Below are positions 9,320-19,653 of a DNA stretch of 64,000 nucleotides, in pieces. The stretch lies in contig CAVSIA010000017.1 in assembly GCA_963727575.1 (NCBI GenBank), positions 277,832 through 341,831 on the forward strand, in the 5' to 3' direction. Under the pieces are notes generated by a model. The model was not told where the DNA came from. It ran no database searches and saw nothing but the letters and a program-made list of their open reading frames with translations. Within the stretch, counting starts at the first letter, position 1. Every line of letters begins with the position of its first letter. The position numbers and the translations under genes were made by a program. This DNA comes from JAHQVI01 sp963727575 (GTDB taxonomy: Bacteria > Pseudomonadota > Alphaproteobacteria > Rhizobiales > Rhodomicrobiaceae).

Positions 9320-9904
9320 ACTTTTAATCCATCGGTTGATCGTTTCATATCGTGCCTCGGTTTACACTTGGTTAACGCCGGTAGAGCCCCACACCGATGT
9401 GCCCTCTATACGGCAGGAGCGCCGCCCGATCCATCCGGTTCAGGCGCGTTCGGCTCAAACGCAAGACGATCCTCACAGCGACCGTTCGGCGGGCGGAAAA
9501 CGGCGGCATTTGCCTGCATCGGCGCATCGGAGCTCCGCGCCCTTTGCCGCTCACTGACCGCTCGGTCATATGCAGGACATTTTCGCTCCCGATACTTCAG
9601 CCCATTAGAAGCGCGGACTGCAATCCTACGCCCTTTCCGGTGGCCAGGCATGTGGAGATGAGCGGAAACGGGTTGAGCCTCGCGTGTGGGCAAGCGTCTG
9701 GCGCAACCTCCAGGAGGTGAGGCGCCCGGTCGCCGCGGGATCCTCGCGGGGGGATCGTCCTGGTTGCGGAACCAATCGCGCGGGTGGAGGGTTGATAGCG
9801 CACAAATGCGAGCTTCGCCAAGCCGGAAGAGCTGATTATCGCGCTCATCGCGGCAGCTGCCTGACCGACCCGGCGCTCGCTATTTCAAATTGAAAGGGAC
9901 GCTT
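9320..9904. other. Gene-free interval upstream of the BA14K gene
   Basis: A 585-base stretch between the fsa start and the BA14K start. Open frames on both strands here are arginine- and proline-rich, without family resemblance or ribosome sites, and look like chance. The last 60 bases must hold the BA14K promoter. No repeat or RNA gene is recognised. Confidence 0.4.
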
Positions 9905-10447
9905 ATGAAGCGATTGAGAATGTCGGTTGCGGCTGCGGCCGCAGCGATATTGGTCGGCGGTTTCGGCATGGCGCCTGCTAGCGCGGCCCCGATTGCCGTT
10001 CCGACGATGACGGCACCCGCCGCGGGCTCCACGACGGCGCCGTATCTTCTGCAGGTGCGCGAATGGCGCGGCGGCCACGGTCATGGCGGTGGCCGGCGCC
10101 ATGGCGGTGGTGGCGGTGGCTGGTCTCGCCATGGCGGCGGCGGCGGGAACTGGTCTCGGCACAGCGGCGGCGGGAACTGGTCGCGTCGCGGCGGTCACGG
10201 ATGGTACGGCCGCCGGGGTCATCGGGGCTACTGGCGCGATGGCTACTGGGTAGGCCTGCCGTTCCTGGCCTATGGCCTGGGCGCATACGACTATAACGAC
10301 GATTATTATGACGGGTACTACGACAGCTATCCGTATGACTCTGACGCCGGCTATGCGCGCTGCGAGGCGAGGTTTCGCTCGTTCGACCCGCACACCGGCA
10401 CCTATATGGGCTATGACGGCCACCGTCATCGCTGCCCGTATCTGTAG
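9905..10447 (+). CDS. BA14K-family secreted protein
   Basis: A 180-residue exported protein. GAAAGGGA lies a few bases before the ATG, and residues 1-28 form a signal peptide (MKRLRMSVAAAAAAILVGGF, then PASAA). The middle is an unusual Gly/His/Arg/Trp-rich low-complexity tract with repeats of HGGGGG(N/G)WSRH type, followed by an Asp/Tyr-rich stretch. The C-terminus CEARFRSFDPHTGTYMGYDG with a final HRCPYL is the BA14K signature. The founding member is a Brucella abortus immunoreactive, lectin-like protein. The role here is unknown but probably at the cell surface. It is monocistronic, followed by its own terminator. Confidence 0.88.
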   Translation: MKRLRMSVAAAAAAILVGGFGMAPASAAPIAVPTMTAPAAGSTTAPYLLQVREWRGGHGHGGGRRHGGGGGGWSRHGGGGGNWSRHSGGGNWSRRGGHGWYGRRGHRGYWRDGYWVGLPFLAYGLGAYDYNDDYYDGYYDSYPYDSDAGYARCEARFRSFDPHTGTYMGYDGHRHRCPYL

Positions 10448-10492
10448 GCTAAACGACCGTTTCGCTCATCTTGGATGACGCGGATTTAGAAG

Positions 10493-10519
10493 AAGGCGCA
10501 GCTTCAACGCTGCGCCTTT
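10493..10519 (+). terminator. Rho-independent terminator of the BA14K gene
   Basis: AAGGCGCAGC (10493-10502) pairs with GCTGCGCCTT (10509-10518) around a six-base loop, 45 bases after the stop codon. Only a short T run follows. Confidence 0.65.
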
Positions 10520-10542
10520 GCGTTTGAAGGAGCGCCGGCCAC

Positions 10543-10570
10543 AAAAAACGCGGCAGCTGGGGCTGCCGCG
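10543..10570 (-). terminator. Rho-independent terminator of the DUF2852 gene
   Basis: On the minus strand CGCGGCAG, a short loop and CTGCCGCG (10549-10570) are followed directly by six T residues (10543-10548), a textbook intrinsic terminator 28 bases after the DUF2852 stop. Confidence 0.8.
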
Positions 10571-10597
10571 CCGTCAGAGCGGGGAGGTTTTATCGCA

Positions 10598-11017
10598 TCA
10601 AGCCGGTGACGGCGAGCCGTCGGGGGTTGCGTCCGGCGGCGTCTGCGGCCGATCGCGGCGCTCGGTCATGAACTGATCGAACTCGGCCTTGTCCTTGGCG
10701 TGACGGAGCCGGCGCAGGAAGTCCATGAACTCCTGCTGTTCCTCTTCGAGCCGTTTCAGCGTGTCTGCCTTGTAGTCTTCGAAGGCGGAATTGCCGCTGC
10801 CGTAGCCGCGCCGGCCGCCACGGCCTTCGCGCCCAAAGCCGGCCCAGCGTTCCTGTTTCCAACGGCCCCAATGGCCCCGTCCACATCCCATTCGTCCACT
10901 CCACATCATAAAGCCCAGGATTGCCAATCCGACGGGCCACCAAACGATAAAGCCCAGCACCATCACTGCGATCCATGCTGGCTTACCGAACTCGTCTAGT
11001 CTTTCGGCGATGACCAT
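10598..11017 (-). CDS. DUF2852-family protein
   Basis: A 139-residue protein with an N-terminal membrane span (AWIAVMVLGFIVWWPVGLAI), a Gly/Arg/Trp-rich linker and a charged helical C-terminal half whose core SGNSAFEDYKADTLKRLEEE and FMDFLRRLRHAKDKAEFDQF is diagnostic of DUF2852. The family is common in Hyphomicrobiales and has no assigned function. It is transcribed alone and closed by a strong terminator. Confidence 0.85.
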   Translation of the reverse strand: MVIAERLDEFGKPAWIAVMVLGFIVWWPVGLAILGFMMWSGRMGCGRGHWGRWKQERWAGFGREGRGGRRGYGSGNSAFEDYKADTLKRLEEEQQEFMDFLRRLRHAKDKAEFDQFMTERRDRPQTPPDATPDGSPSPA

Positions 11018-11194
11018 CAGACCCTCATGTAAATGTTAGTTACATTAACGTAGTTGGGACAGGCGGTTCGGCTTGTCAAGTCGTTCGAGATGATCGATGC
11101 GTAGAAGCGCGGGCCAAGCCTGTCATTTCACCCATGAGGTGGGAAGGCTTGGGCGAAAGTGAAGGTTGGCGGAGCGGGATTTCGGGAGAGTGCG

Positions 11195-11581
11195 ATGACG
11201 ACGTTGCGGATCGGTTCGGGGTCTTATCTGGAGCCGCAGATCGGGTTCAGCCGTGCCGTGCGGGCGGGGCCGATGATTGCCGTTTCAGGGACGGCGCCGA
11301 TAGCCGAGGGCGGCGGGACGGCCGCGATCGGCGACGCCTACGCCCAGACTGTGCGCTGCCTGGAGATCATCAAGGCAGCGGTCGAGCGTGCGGGCGGGGC
11401 GCTGGAGAATGTGATCCGCACCCGCGTCATGCTCACCGACATCGCCCAGTGGCCGGAAGCGGCACGCGCCCACGGTGCGTTCTTCGCCGAGATCCGACCC
11501 GCCTGCACCTTCGTCGAAGTGTCCCGCTTCATCGATCCGGACTGGCTGGTGGAAATTGAAGCGGACGCTTTCGTGCCCTGA
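11195..11581 (+). CDS. RidA-family (YjgF/YER057c/UK114) protein
   Basis: A 128-residue protein. The ATG at 11195 has GGAGAG upstream; an in-frame earlier start lacks a ribosome site. The RidA fold is recognisable from SRAVRAGPMIAVSGTAP, the central NVIRTRVMLTDI and the C-terminal FVEVSRFIDPDWLVEIEADA. In canonical RidA the equivalent Arg binds the imine substrate; here Arg is present in NVIRTRV. The proteins hydrolyse reactive enamines/imines or serve other small-molecule roles by subgroup. It is convergent with the TetR gene. Confidence 0.87.
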   Translation: MTTLRIGSGSYLEPQIGFSRAVRAGPMIAVSGTAPIAEGGGTAAIGDAYAQTVRCLEIIKAAVERAGGALENVIRTRVMLTDIAQWPEAARAHGAFFAEIRPACTFVEVSRFIDPDWLVEIEADAFVP

Positions 11582-11606
11582 CCGGGACGGCACACGTCCG
11601 GTGCGC

Positions 11607-12239
11607 TTAACGGATGCCGAGGCCCTGGAAATAGACCAGGATCGCCGCCTCCAGCAGTTCCTCCGCCGACATCGGCGTCTTGCGGCCGCTACCGGCGCCG
11701 AACAGCGAGGCGATCCCGTGCGACACCGCCCAGATATGCAGCGCGACCATCAGCGCCGGCGGGCGCTTCTCCGGCGGAAGCGCGGCGCACAGCACCTCGG
11801 AGGCGCGCCTCAAGACCTCGAACGCCTGATCGGCGGCCTGGCGCAGCTCGGGCGTGCGATCGGAGGAAATCCCGGCGCCGAACATGGCGGCATAGAAGGC
11901 GGGTTCATCGCGCGCGAAGGCAAGATAGGCCAGTCCGACATTGCCGAATGCGGTCAGCGGATCCGGTTTGCCATCGGCCCAAGCCGACGCCAGCCGCGCG
12001 GCAAACGCCTCGAAGCCGAGCCGCGCCACATCGGCAAGCAGCTCGTCGCGGTCGCGGAAATGACGGTAGGGCGCGGCAGGGCTCACCCCGGCGAAGCGCG
12101 CTGCGTCCGCGATGGTGAAACCGGCCGGCCCCTTTTCGGCAATCAGGTTGAGCGCGCCCTGAATGAGCGCCTCCCGCAGATTGCCGTGATGATAGCCGCG
12201 GCGGCCCGGCGGCCCGCCCCGATCTTTGGACCAGTTCAT
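11607..12239 (-). CDS. TetR-family transcriptional regulator
   Basis: A 210-residue regulator. The N-terminal helix-turn-helix runs from about residue 20 to 66 (LIAEKGPAGFTIADAARFAG then VSPAAPYRHFRDRDELLADV), and the rest is an all-helical ligand/dimerisation domain of the WHG/TetR_C type. Target genes are not evident. The nearest neighbour is the convergent RidA gene, and such regulators often act on their own promoter (12240-12500). Confidence 0.88.
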   Translation of the reverse strand: MNWSKDRGGPPGRRGYHHGNLREALIQGALNLIAEKGPAGFTIADAARFAGVSPAAPYRHFRDRDELLADVARLGFEAFAARLASAWADGKPDPLTAFGNVGLAYLAFARDEPAFYAAMFGAGISSDRTPELRQAADQAFEVLRRASEVLCAALPPEKRPPALMVALHIWAVSHGIASLFGAGSGRKTPMSAEELLEAAILVYFQGLGIR

Positions 12240-12333
12240 GTGATGGATCTTTACATGAAGCTTGCGCGCGCTGCACGCATCATCGCATCGAGGGTAAATC
12301 CGGGCGGGGAAATGGCTGGCTTAGCTGGAAGCG

Positions 12334-12402
12334 CCCCGGCCAAACAAGAAATGCAGAGCTTCCGGACCTTCATGGGGAGCCGGAAACTCTGCTTGGCCGG
12401 GG
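12334..12402. repeat. Large imperfect inverted repeat (hairpin)
   Basis: CCCCGGCCAA (12334-12343) pairs with TTGGCCGGGG (12393-12402). Inside it GCAGAGCTTCCGG (12353-12365) pairs with CCGGAAACTCTGC (12380-12392) with one mismatch, leaving an 8-base bulge and a 14-base apical loop. It lies between the TetR start and the mrp stop. It could terminate mrp transcripts, be a small RNA, or be a REP-like unit. There is no T tract adjacent on the minus strand. Confidence 0.6.
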
Positions 12403-12501
12403 GGCAAGGCCAGAAAAATCGAGAGCACGTCTACGCGTCACAATCTCAAGATGTTCCAAGCTTACCATGCAACTCCTACTGGGCCGTTAATGGCCGCGGC
12501 C

Positions 12502-13623
<1,122 letters not shown>

Positions 13624-14270
13624 CGGTTTGTCCGGATCTCGATTGTCTTGAACATCGCCCGGTGGAAGGGCGCGCTCCTGAAACCTAATGTGGGGTCGCG
13701 CGGGGCTCGGTGAAGTCCGGCAACGGCCTCCCTGACACCCATGCGGCGCAATGATCGTGATACATGGTCATGAAGCGGACGGCATCGTCAACCGCCCAGC
13801 CTGTCGCGGGGAAAAATGCCGGAGATGCCTCGATTTGGGCGCCCGCAACTTTCGGCGGCCGGCCCAAAAATTCCCGCCTCACAACTTCGTGATCGCCAGA
13901 TTCTTTCGCGCCTCCGCCCGGCGGCCCGACCAACGCCATCCGCCGCCGGCGATGATCGCCGTTAAACGGCGGTCTTCATCGACCTTCCGTAAGCGTCAAG
14001 GACGGTTCGGGTTTTACTGCACCGCGCGCGCTGCAAAATGGCCGACGAAGCCGGTTTTGCCTTGCAGAGCGGCCTTCTCATGCTGAAAAAACAATAAAGA
14101 CATGGTTCAGGTTGGCCGCCATAATGTGGCCGCTTGGGGTGACGCTCCGCGGAACGGCGAGCGGACGGCGGTGTTTGTAAGACCAAGGGGGACTGCCGGT
14201 GCAGCCCGGTATTCGAGGGCAAGCTTGTTTTGGGTAACGCACCCGGCACGATGAGGTCAGGAGTTCGCCG
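13624..14270. other. Gene-poor interval between mrp and the coiled-coil membrane protein gene
   Basis: About 650 bases. One minus-strand frame (13685-13939, 84 codons, ending FMTMYHDHCAAWVSGRPLPD) has a natural-looking residue mix but no family and no clear ribosome site, so I do not call it. The part 14085-14270 is less GC-rich and should carry the promoter and leader of the gene at 14271, whose ATG is preceded by CAGGAG. Confidence 0.35.
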
Positions 14271-16235
14271 ATGGCGGTTGCGAAGAAGAGGCCGGGTTTT
14301 TCCTGGATGTGGTTCATGCTGCTTGCGGGCCTGAGCCTCTTATCCTGGATATCGACCTATACCGGAATCATGGAGCTGATCGCCGCGTCGACCGGCCAGA
14401 TCGGCTGGGTTCCGCGTATCGCGGTGGCCTTCGCCGTGTTCATGCTCCAGCTGATGATCCTTTACGTGCTGGACGCGATGTTCTCCGGCCAGATGCGCTG
14501 GTGGCTCTGGCCCGGCTACATCCTCGGCTATTGCATTCTTTTTCTGATCTCCGTCGGTTTCGCCTTCGGCTTCTACTGGAAGTATCTGGAGGCGGGCAGC
14601 GTGACCACCGCGTCCGCGGAAGCCTCGCTGCGCGAAGTCCAGCAGACGTTGCAGCTCGGCACCACGCGGCTGGAGCAGATGCAGTCGACCTTCACCTCGC
14701 TCGCGCAGATCTCGGGGGAAAAGGCGGAACGCGAGCGCACGGTCGGGCGAACGTGTCCCGGCAGCCCGCCAGGCGATGGACCGCGCCGGCGGCTGCGTGA
14801 CGCCGATGCGGAGCGCTTCCGTTTTGCCGACCAGTATATCGCCTCCCGCGTCAACGAGGTGAAGACCGACATCGGCGCGGTGAATTCCGATCTGCAGAAG
14901 ATTTTGACCAAGGATCCTTCGACGATCGATGCGCTGACCGGCTCGCGCAGCGTCTTCATCGGCGAACTCAACCGGCGGCTCGGCCTCGTCGCGACGCGCT
15001 TCAACGCCCTGCGCTCCGATCCGCAGCTTCTTCAGCTTCGAGACGAATTCGCCACCCGCGCCAGTCAGACCCGGTTTCCGGACGATCGCGGCGGCAATTT
15101 CGTTTGCCCCGACCCTCAGCTTCAGACCGCGCTGAACGGCGTCATTCGTTCGATCAACGAGCTGCCGGAGCTCGCCCCGCCCCTGTTGCGCACCTATGAA
15201 GGCTCCGAGGCGGTTATCGAAGCCTTCCGGCGGCTGACGAACAGCGCGATCCATAGCTGGGAGCAGCTCACCAACGACATCCAGAACGCCGTCGCCTCGA
15301 CGGGGCTGGTCGCGGCGGCAGCGCCGGTACCGCCCGCGATCGATGGCCTGGCGGAACGGGATTACATCCCGCTGATGATCGCGATCTTCGTCGACCTGTG
15401 CATCCTGCTGGTGTCGGTCAACCGGCCGTTCGGCCCGTTCTTCGAGCTGTCGCGGAGCATGGAGGCGGCAAGGCGCGGCACGATGAACGACTACCTGGAG
15501 ACCTTCTACAAGGTCTTCCAGGACCAGTTCGACCCGGCGCGCAAGCCGACCGCCGCCGACGTCATCGCGCCGATCCAGGATGTGGTGTTCGACCACAAGG
15601 GCCGCTATTACGCCGCGGTCCCGCTCGATTTCCGCGAAGAAGACTATATGAAATGGCTCGAAAGGCGCACCGGCCCGTCGGCGGCCGAGTCGATCTTCCG
15701 CGCCACCTCCGAGCGGCCGTTAGAGGAATCCCGGTATATCACCGGCGTTTTCGCGACGCTTGAGGGGAGCGGCTTCGTCGAGTTGATCGACGGAAAGGAC
15801 GAGGGCCTGGAGCCAGCGCTTGTCAAGCAGAAGCTCGATCAGCAGGGCAGCGTCTATGGTCAGGCCGACGCCTTCCGGCTTTACCGGTTCCGCCGGCAGG
15901 CCTGGGCGCAGATCCTCATCCAGTCGGTGGCGAGCGGCGCCGCGCGCAGTGAACGGGAATGGCGCAAGGAAGGCCGTGCCGGGCGCTGGGAAAGGCCGCG
16001 CGTTGCGATCGCCGCGCAGGAAGGCAGCTATCGCGGCGAGGCGAAGGCTGTCGAGGATACGCCGAGAGCCTCGATTTCCCAGGAGGCGACAGCAATTGAG
16101 GATAAGCGTCCGGAGGGCGTCGACGAGGACCCGGATACGGATCAATACAACCCCCCAAAATTTAACGGCTCTCCCAATGTCCACGATGGCGACAAGACCG
16201 TCGGCGACGACCGGCCCAAGGGCACGGATCGCTAG
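14271..16235 (+). CDS. Large coiled-coil membrane protein of unknown function
   Basis: A 654-residue protein. Three hydrophobic segments lie in the first 110 residues (LLAGLSLLSWISTYTGI, IAVAFAVFMLQLMILYVLDA and ILGYCILFLISVGFAFGFYW). A long helical, probably extracytoplasmic stretch follows, rich in Gln/Glu heptads, with a cysteine and an odd proline-rich insert around residues 160-185. A fourth membrane span occurs near residue 370 (DYIPLMIAIFVDLCILLVSV). The cytoplasmic C-terminal part ends in a charged, disordered tail. I recognise no named family. It lies on the opposite strand from, and converges with, the TolQ/OmpA-like pair, and the small gene at 16472 follows on the same strand. Confidence 0.7.
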   Translation: MAVAKKRPGFSWMWFMLLAGLSLLSWISTYTGIMELIAASTGQIGWVPRIAVAFAVFMLQLMILYVLDAMFSGQMRWWLWPGYILGYCILFLISVGFAFGFYWKYLEAGSVTTASAEASLREVQQTLQLGTTRLEQMQSTFTSLAQISGEKAERERTVGRTCPGSPPGDGPRRRLRDADAERFRFADQYIASRVNEVKTDIGAVNSDLQKILTKDPSTIDALTGSRSVFIGELNRRLGLVATRFNALRSDPQLLQLRDEFATRASQTRFPDDRGGNFVCPDPQLQTALNGVIRSINELPELAPPLLRTYEGSEAVIEAFRRLTNSAIHSWEQLTNDIQNAVASTGLVAAAAPVPPAIDGLAERDYIPLMIAIFVDLCILLVSVNRPFGPFFELSRSMEAARRGTMNDYLETFYKVFQDQFDPARKPTAADVIAPIQDVVFDHKGRYYAAVPLDFREEDYMKWLERRTGPSAAESIFRATSERPLEESRYITGVFATLEGSGFVELIDGKDEGLEPALVKQKLDQQGSVYGQADAFRLYRFRRQAWAQILIQSVASGAARSEREWRKEGRAGRWERPRVAIAAQEGSYRGEAKAVEDTPRASISQEATAIEDKRPEGVDEDPDTDQYNPPKFNGSPNVHDGDKTVGDDRPKGTDR

Positions 16236-16471
16236 GCGCCGGGTTCTGCCCGACGCCGTCCTGGACTTGTGAGAGCCGCACCGAAGCCGCGGACGACGGC
16301 CGGCGCCGCCCGAGGGTGCCGGCCGAATATTTCGCGCAACCCGTCATGACGTTTTTGACGATATTCCTCGCCTTATCAATCGTTCCTTAACCGTGAGGGG
16401 ATTAAGTCAGGGGATCGGCCGACGCAGCCGATCGATCGCTGCACCCTCCCGCCAGACAGGAACGACGATCC

Positions 16472-17122
16472 ATGGGGTTTCTCTCTGCTTTCAATAAAAA
16501 ACCCGTTGGTGAACGCCAGCATTCCGTAGAGAAGCTGTCCGAGCAGATCGCGGCCCATCTCGACAGGCTGGAGACCAAAGGCGGATCGGTCGAAGAACGA
16601 ACGCTGACCGTGATCGCGCGTTCGCCGACCGCTGCGGTGGCGCAGGCCGTGGGCGCGCAGGCAAAAGCGCTGATCCGCAACGAAGTGACCACCCGTTTGA
16701 TTTTTGCGCGGATCGCCCCGCTCGATCAGATGCTGGAGCTGGCGGCCTCGCTCGAGGTTGCCCCGCGCGAGGGCAAGTGCCACGCGATCCGCATCATCCG
16801 GACCGCGGCGCTGCTCAATGCCCATGAGCAGCTCGTGCTCGGGCAGTCCTGCTGCTGGACCGGCGACATGCTTCGCCGCTCGGAGGAAAACCGCAACGGT
16901 CTCGATCTTTGGGAAGTGGATGCCCCCGGCTCCGTCAAGCTCGGGCAGCTCGCATTCGATGCGATCTGGCAGATCGCCAAGCCGATCCCGGCGCGGCTGT
17001 TCTCGCCCGGCGTCCGGGTCGTCACCTCGCGCACGCCATTGACGCCGGCGGTCGCCGCTGCCGGCCTTGCCTCGGAAAGCGCCATGCGCGCCTTCCCCGG
17101 ATCGCCCGTCACGCGGCACTGA
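16472..17122 (+). CDS. Conserved hypothetical protein
   Basis: A 216-residue soluble protein (MGFLSAFNKKPVGERQHSVE), mostly alpha-helical by composition, with a Cys pair QSCCW near residue 129. There is no signal peptide, membrane span or catalytic motif that I recognise. It starts 236 bases after the coiled-coil membrane protein gene on the same strand and may act with it, but this is inference from position only. Confidence 0.6.
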   Translation: MGFLSAFNKKPVGERQHSVEKLSEQIAAHLDRLETKGGSVEERTLTVIARSPTAAVAQAVGAQAKALIRNEVTTRLIFARIAPLDQMLELAASLEVAPREGKCHAIRIIRTAALLNAHEQLVLGQSCCWTGDMLRRSEENRNGLDLWEVDAPGSVKLGQLAFDAIWQIAKPIPARLFSPGVRVVTSRTPLTPAVAAAGLASESAMRAFPGSPVTRH

Positions 17123-17279
17123 CGCACGATCATTTAAGCAGAGCGCGGCTTGAGCGTCAGCATCCGTCGTCCCGGCCCGTCCGGTGCGCCGGGGCCTGTG
17201 CGCCTTTGAGGCGGCCCGCTTTCGCGTGAATGACGCGTGCGGAATATCCCGGACGAGATCGAAACGGTTCCGCCAGCGT

Positions 17280-18309
17280 TCAGCGCTCCGTCAGCTTCAG
17301 CTCGATGCGGCGATTGCGGCGCATGGCCTCGTCGGAGTTGCCCTCCGCTATCGGCTGATATCTCGCCGAACCCGGCCGCGACCAGACGCTTGGCCGGTAT
17401 GCCCTTGCTGATCAGATATTTGACCACCGAAATCGAGCGGGCGGAAGACAGCTCCCAGTTCGACGCGAATGTCGGCGTCGCGATCGGGCGGCTGTCGGTG
17501 TGGCCGTCGATGCGCAGCACCCAGTTGATCTCGCTCGGGATCTGCTGTTCGAGCTGCAGCAGCGCGTCGGCAAGCTTGTCGAGCTGCGGCTTGCCGGCAG
17601 GCGTCAGCTCGGCCGAACCGCTGTCGAAGAACACCTCGGACTGGAACACGAAGCGGTCGCCGACGATCTGGATGTCCGGGCGGTCGCCGATCACCTTGCG
17701 GAGCTGGCCGAAGAAGTCGGACCGGTAGCGCGACAGCTCCTGGACGCGGCGGGCCAGGGCGACATTCAGCCTTTGCCCAAGGTCGGCGATCCGGGTCTGG
17801 GACTCGCGGTCCCGTTTCTCGGAGGCTTCGAGCGCGTCTTCGAGCGCGGCGATCTGGCGGCGGAGTGCGGCGATCTGCTGATTGAGCAATTCGACCTGGG
17901 CGAGGGCTTCGGAGGAGAGCTTCTTCTGCTCGTCGAGTTCGCCGGTGAGGGTCGAAATCCGCCCCTCCGCGGACTGGCCCTGCTCGCCGGCCGCGCTGAG
18001 CTGCCCTTGCAGACGATCCTTCTCGGCCTGGGAGGCGGTCAGCGAGGCCTGCATCGAGGCGATCTGGTCGGCGGCCGACTGGGCGCGCGAGCGCTCGAGC
18101 GCAAGCAGCTCCGTCAGCGAGGCGAGCTGCTTGTTGAGCCGGGCGAGCGCGGCGTCCTTGCCGCTGGATTCCTGGGTGACGAAATACTGCGCGATCATGA
18201 ACATCGACATCAGGAAGATCACCACGAGCAGCAAGGTCGACAGCACGTCGACGAAGCCCGGCCAATAATCCTGCGCACCGCGGCGCCGTCCTCTTGCGGC
18301 AAACGCCAT
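17280..18309 (-). CDS. OmpA/MotB-like peptidoglycan-binding protein with coiled coil (one frameshift)
   Basis: The N-terminus carries one membrane span (YWPGFVDVLSTLLLVVIFLM) of the MotB/TolR/ExbD type, with the proton-path aspartate in FVDVLS. Residues 45-195 are a long coiled coil. The C-terminal OmpA-like domain has FFDSGSAELTPAGKPQLDKL and IDGHTDSRPI, the peptidoglycan-contact region. One extra A near 17358 breaks the frame. Corrected, it continues YQPIAEGNSDEAMRRNRRIE to the stop at 17280, the expected end of such a domain. It follows the TolQ/MotA-like gene by 44 bases, so the two probably form a stator-like pair in the inner membrane. Confidence 0.82.
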
Positions 18310-18353
18310 GGGGTCGGCCTCCTAAATTCTGACTGATACCGCGACCATTGCCG

Positions 18354-19425
18354 TCAGCGATCCCCGCGCCCCGGCGGGCGGGCGGCAACGTCGCGCAGAA
18401 TGGTGGCGAGTTTGTTCTGTTCGCGAAGCATGTTGGCGAGCGCATTCTGCTGATGCGCCTGCTCGTCCACCCATTCGCGGACGACCTTCTGCTCCGCGCG
18501 CATCTGCTTCACCAGCCGGTCGATGCCGCGCGACAACTCCAGCATGGCGTCGCCGGTATTGTTGCGAACCATGCTCTGCTCGATTTTTTCGGCAAGGTCG
18601 GTCATGGCGCGCTGCATGTCGAGAATGGCGAAGCGGAGCTGGGCGGGCTGTCCGGACGATGCGCCGCTGTTTTCCTGTCCCAGCTCGGTCATGCTGGACA
18701 GCCATTCCTCGACTTCGTTGTAAAAGCGCGACTGCGCCTGCGATGCCTGCAGGTCCAGAAAACCGACGATCAGCGAGCCGGCAAGGCCGAACAGCGATGA
18801 CGAGAATGCCACGCCCATGCCTTTGAGCGGCGCTGTCAGGCCGTTCTTCAGCTCCTCGAACAGGACCCCGCTTTCGCCGCCGCCCGGATTGAGCGCGTTG
18901 ATCGTCGACGCCGACCGACTGAACCGTCTGCATCAGGCCCCAAAAGGTGCCGAGCAGGCCGAGAAACACCAGAAGGCCAACCAGATAGCGCGTCGTCTCG
19001 CGGGACTCGTCGAGCCGGGAGCCGATCGAGTTGAGGATGGAGCGCATCGCGGTGGCGTTGAGCGCGGACTGTCCCTGGCGCCGGGTCAGCAGCGTCGCCA
19101 TCGGAGCCAGCATGACCGGCGAGCGCTCGACGGTCAGTCCCGGGTCGGCGATGCGGAAATTGTTGACCCAGCGGATTTCGGGATAGAGCCGGAGGACTTG
19201 CTGGAACGTGTAGATGACGCCAAACCCGAGCGTGCCGAGAATGACCCCGTTAAGGGCCGGGTTCGCGTTGAACGCGGTGGCGATGGAGGCGTATAGAATA
19301 ATGGCTATAAACGACGCGAGGGCGACGAATAAAAACATCCGCCACACGAACACTTGCGGCTTCGACAACTTGTAGTAGGGTGTCTTCGTCATACTCATCG
19401 AATGCCTTTGCAGCGGATAAGCCAT
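18354..19425 (-). CDS. MotA/TolQ/ExbB-like proton channel subunit (one frameshift)
   Basis: Starts at 19425 behind a GGAGG-containing leader. Two N-terminal membrane spans (MFLFVALASFIAIILYASIA and LNGVILGTLGFGVIYTF) are followed by a helical cytoplasmic region and the conserved pair of spans LVFLGLLGTFWGLMQTV and MGVAFSSSLFGLAGSLIVGF. The frame changes near 18905 in the loop between the last two spans; the homologous reading resumes at once. The C-terminus (to 18354) is a long charged helix. With its OmpA-like neighbour it resembles proton-driven stator units. It is probably an envelope-maintenance system rather than a flagellar motor, since no flagellar genes are nearby. Confidence 0.8.
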
Positions 19426-19653
19426 GGCACCGCCCCCCTCCCGCTCTCACTCATAGCCGATATCCACAGCAAAAAACAGCAAGTTGGCATTTGAGGGGGC
19501 TATAACACTGAGCGGTGTGGCCGGTCCAACGCTCACACGGTTTCGCGGCCCTGCGACGGCGGCGAAGTTCAAACATCGTTAACGATACGCGAGCAAATAT
19601 AGGCCGCATTTTTAGGCAAATTCTCAGATTGCCAATGAATATTTCGCCATTCG

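Noticed and set aside
13685..13939. 84-codon minus-strand frame upstream of mrp
   Set aside because: The residue mix is plausible, but there is no ribosome site, family or operon context. Kept only as a remark in the intergenic entry.
17280..19425. Flagellar MotAB or a Zorya defence system
   Set aside because: No flagellar genes or ZorC/ZorD/ZorE-like genes are nearby. The pair sits next to suhB and efp as in ordinary chromosomes, so a housekeeping envelope role is more likely.
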